From Polyangia bacterium (GTDB lineage: Bacteria > Myxococcota_A > Polyangia > Polyangiales > Polyangiaceae), in assembly GCA_030433055.1 (NCBI GenBank), contig JAUILJ010000270.1:1-8896 (forward strand): a DNA stretch of 8,896 nucleotides, in the 5' to 3' direction. Below, in pieces: positions 8,615-8,896 of the stretch; within the stretch, counting starts at the first letter, position 1, and each line of letters begins with the position of its first letter. Both the position numbers and the translations under genes were made by a program. Under the pieces are notes generated by a model, which made no database searches, was not told the DNA's origin, and saw only the letters and a program-made list of their open reading frames with translations.

Positions 8615-8641
8615 CGGCGTCCCGGGGTTTGATTCTCGTCT

Positions 8642-8664
8642 GTTCGCGCCCGTCGTGCGCGAAC
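8642..8664 (+). promoter_or_regulatory. Hairpin in the URC4-upp spacer
   Basis: GTTCGCGC (8642-8649) and GCGCGAAC (8657-8664) are a perfect 8-bp inverted repeat with a 7-base loop. A weaker five-pair stem (CGCTT 8664-8668 with AAGCG 8677-8681) abuts it and ends eight bases before the upp start. No T-run follows, so it could be a leaky terminator, an mRNA processing or stability element, or an operator. The spacer (89 bp) is the longest inside the run of four genes. Confidence 0.4.
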
Positions 8665-8689
8665 GCTTCTGACTGAAAGCGCTGCGAAC

Positions 8690-8896
8690 ATGGAAAACGT
8701 ACACGTTCTGAAACACCCGCTGATCCTCCACAAGCTCACCATCATGCGCAAGAAGGAGACGAGCACGCGCTCCTTCCGTCAGTTGCTGCGGGAGCTCAGC
8801 ATGCTGATGGCCTACGAGGTGACTCGCGACATGGCGACGACGCTGGAGGAGATCGATACGCCGCTGATGAAGATGCAGGCGCCGGTTCTCGACGGA
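8690..8896 (+). CDS. upp: Uracil phosphoribosyltransferase, N-terminal fragment
   Basis: The first 69 residues of a gene cut by the window end. KHPLILHKLTIMRKKETSTRSFRQLLRELSMLMAYEVTRD matches the conserved N-terminus of bacterial uracil phosphoribosyltransferases (KHPL..HKL..MR...ST..FR.L..E...L..YE.T.D). The enzyme makes UMP from uracil and PRPP. The PRPP-binding loop and uracil pocket lie downstream and are not visible. ATG 8690 follows a weak GAAAG. It is fourth in the run after mmsA, URC1 and URC4, as in other URC clusters where a UPRT (URC6 in yeast) belongs to the pathway; ordinary salvage is the alternative. The first 69 residues show no frameshift. Confidence 0.9.
   Translation, partial: MENVHVLKHPLILHKLTIMRKKETSTRSFRQLLRELSMLMAYEVTRDMATTLEEIDTPLMKMQAPVLDG

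Overview
The window is high-GC, densely coded bacterial chromosome. Its gene content (a short-Sec-signal lipoprotein rich in Cys, a PGM1-type ATP-grasp ligase, an acyl-CoA desaturase and a URC-type pyrimidine cluster) would fit a myxobacterium or a relative in the old Deltaproteobacteria. That placement is an inference from composition and gene types; there is no rRNA or other marker here. I see no tRNA, rRNA, CRISPR array, insertion sequence or phage gene.

Left part (1-4129). The window opens inside the 3' end of a membrane fatty-acid desaturase, identified by its last histidine box. A spacer follows with six perfect copies of a 15-bp unit (351-440). Next come two same-direction genes: a PGM1-related ATP-grasp peptide ligase (522-2216) and a zinc-dependent aspartoacylase/succinylglutamate desuccinylase-like amidohydrolase (2344-3219). 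One would make and the other would break or trim an amide bond, so they may act on the same unknown metabolite or peptide. A lipoprotein of unknown function (3239-4129, minus strand) converges on them. The two facing stop codons sit in the arms of one hairpin.

Middle (4130-4562). A 433-bp divergent, gene-free region carries a 19-bp near-perfect palindrome (4393-4411). It is the best candidate operator in the window.

Right part (4563-8896). A tightly packed plus-strand operon encodes CoA-acylating (methyl)malonate-semialdehyde dehydrogenase (mmsA), a GTP-cyclohydrolase-II-like URC1 protein, a DUF1688 URC4 protein and the start of uracil phosphoribosyltransferase (cut by the window end). URC1, URC4 and UPRT are the hallmark genes of the URC uracil-degradation route first described in the yeast Lachancea kluyveri. 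In this reading UPRT activates uracil with PRPP, URC1 and URC4 open and dismantle the ring, and MmsA turns the three-carbon remainder (malonate semialdehyde) into acetyl-CoA. The mmsA linkage and the altered nucleotide-binding loop of URC1 are the most interesting points of the window.
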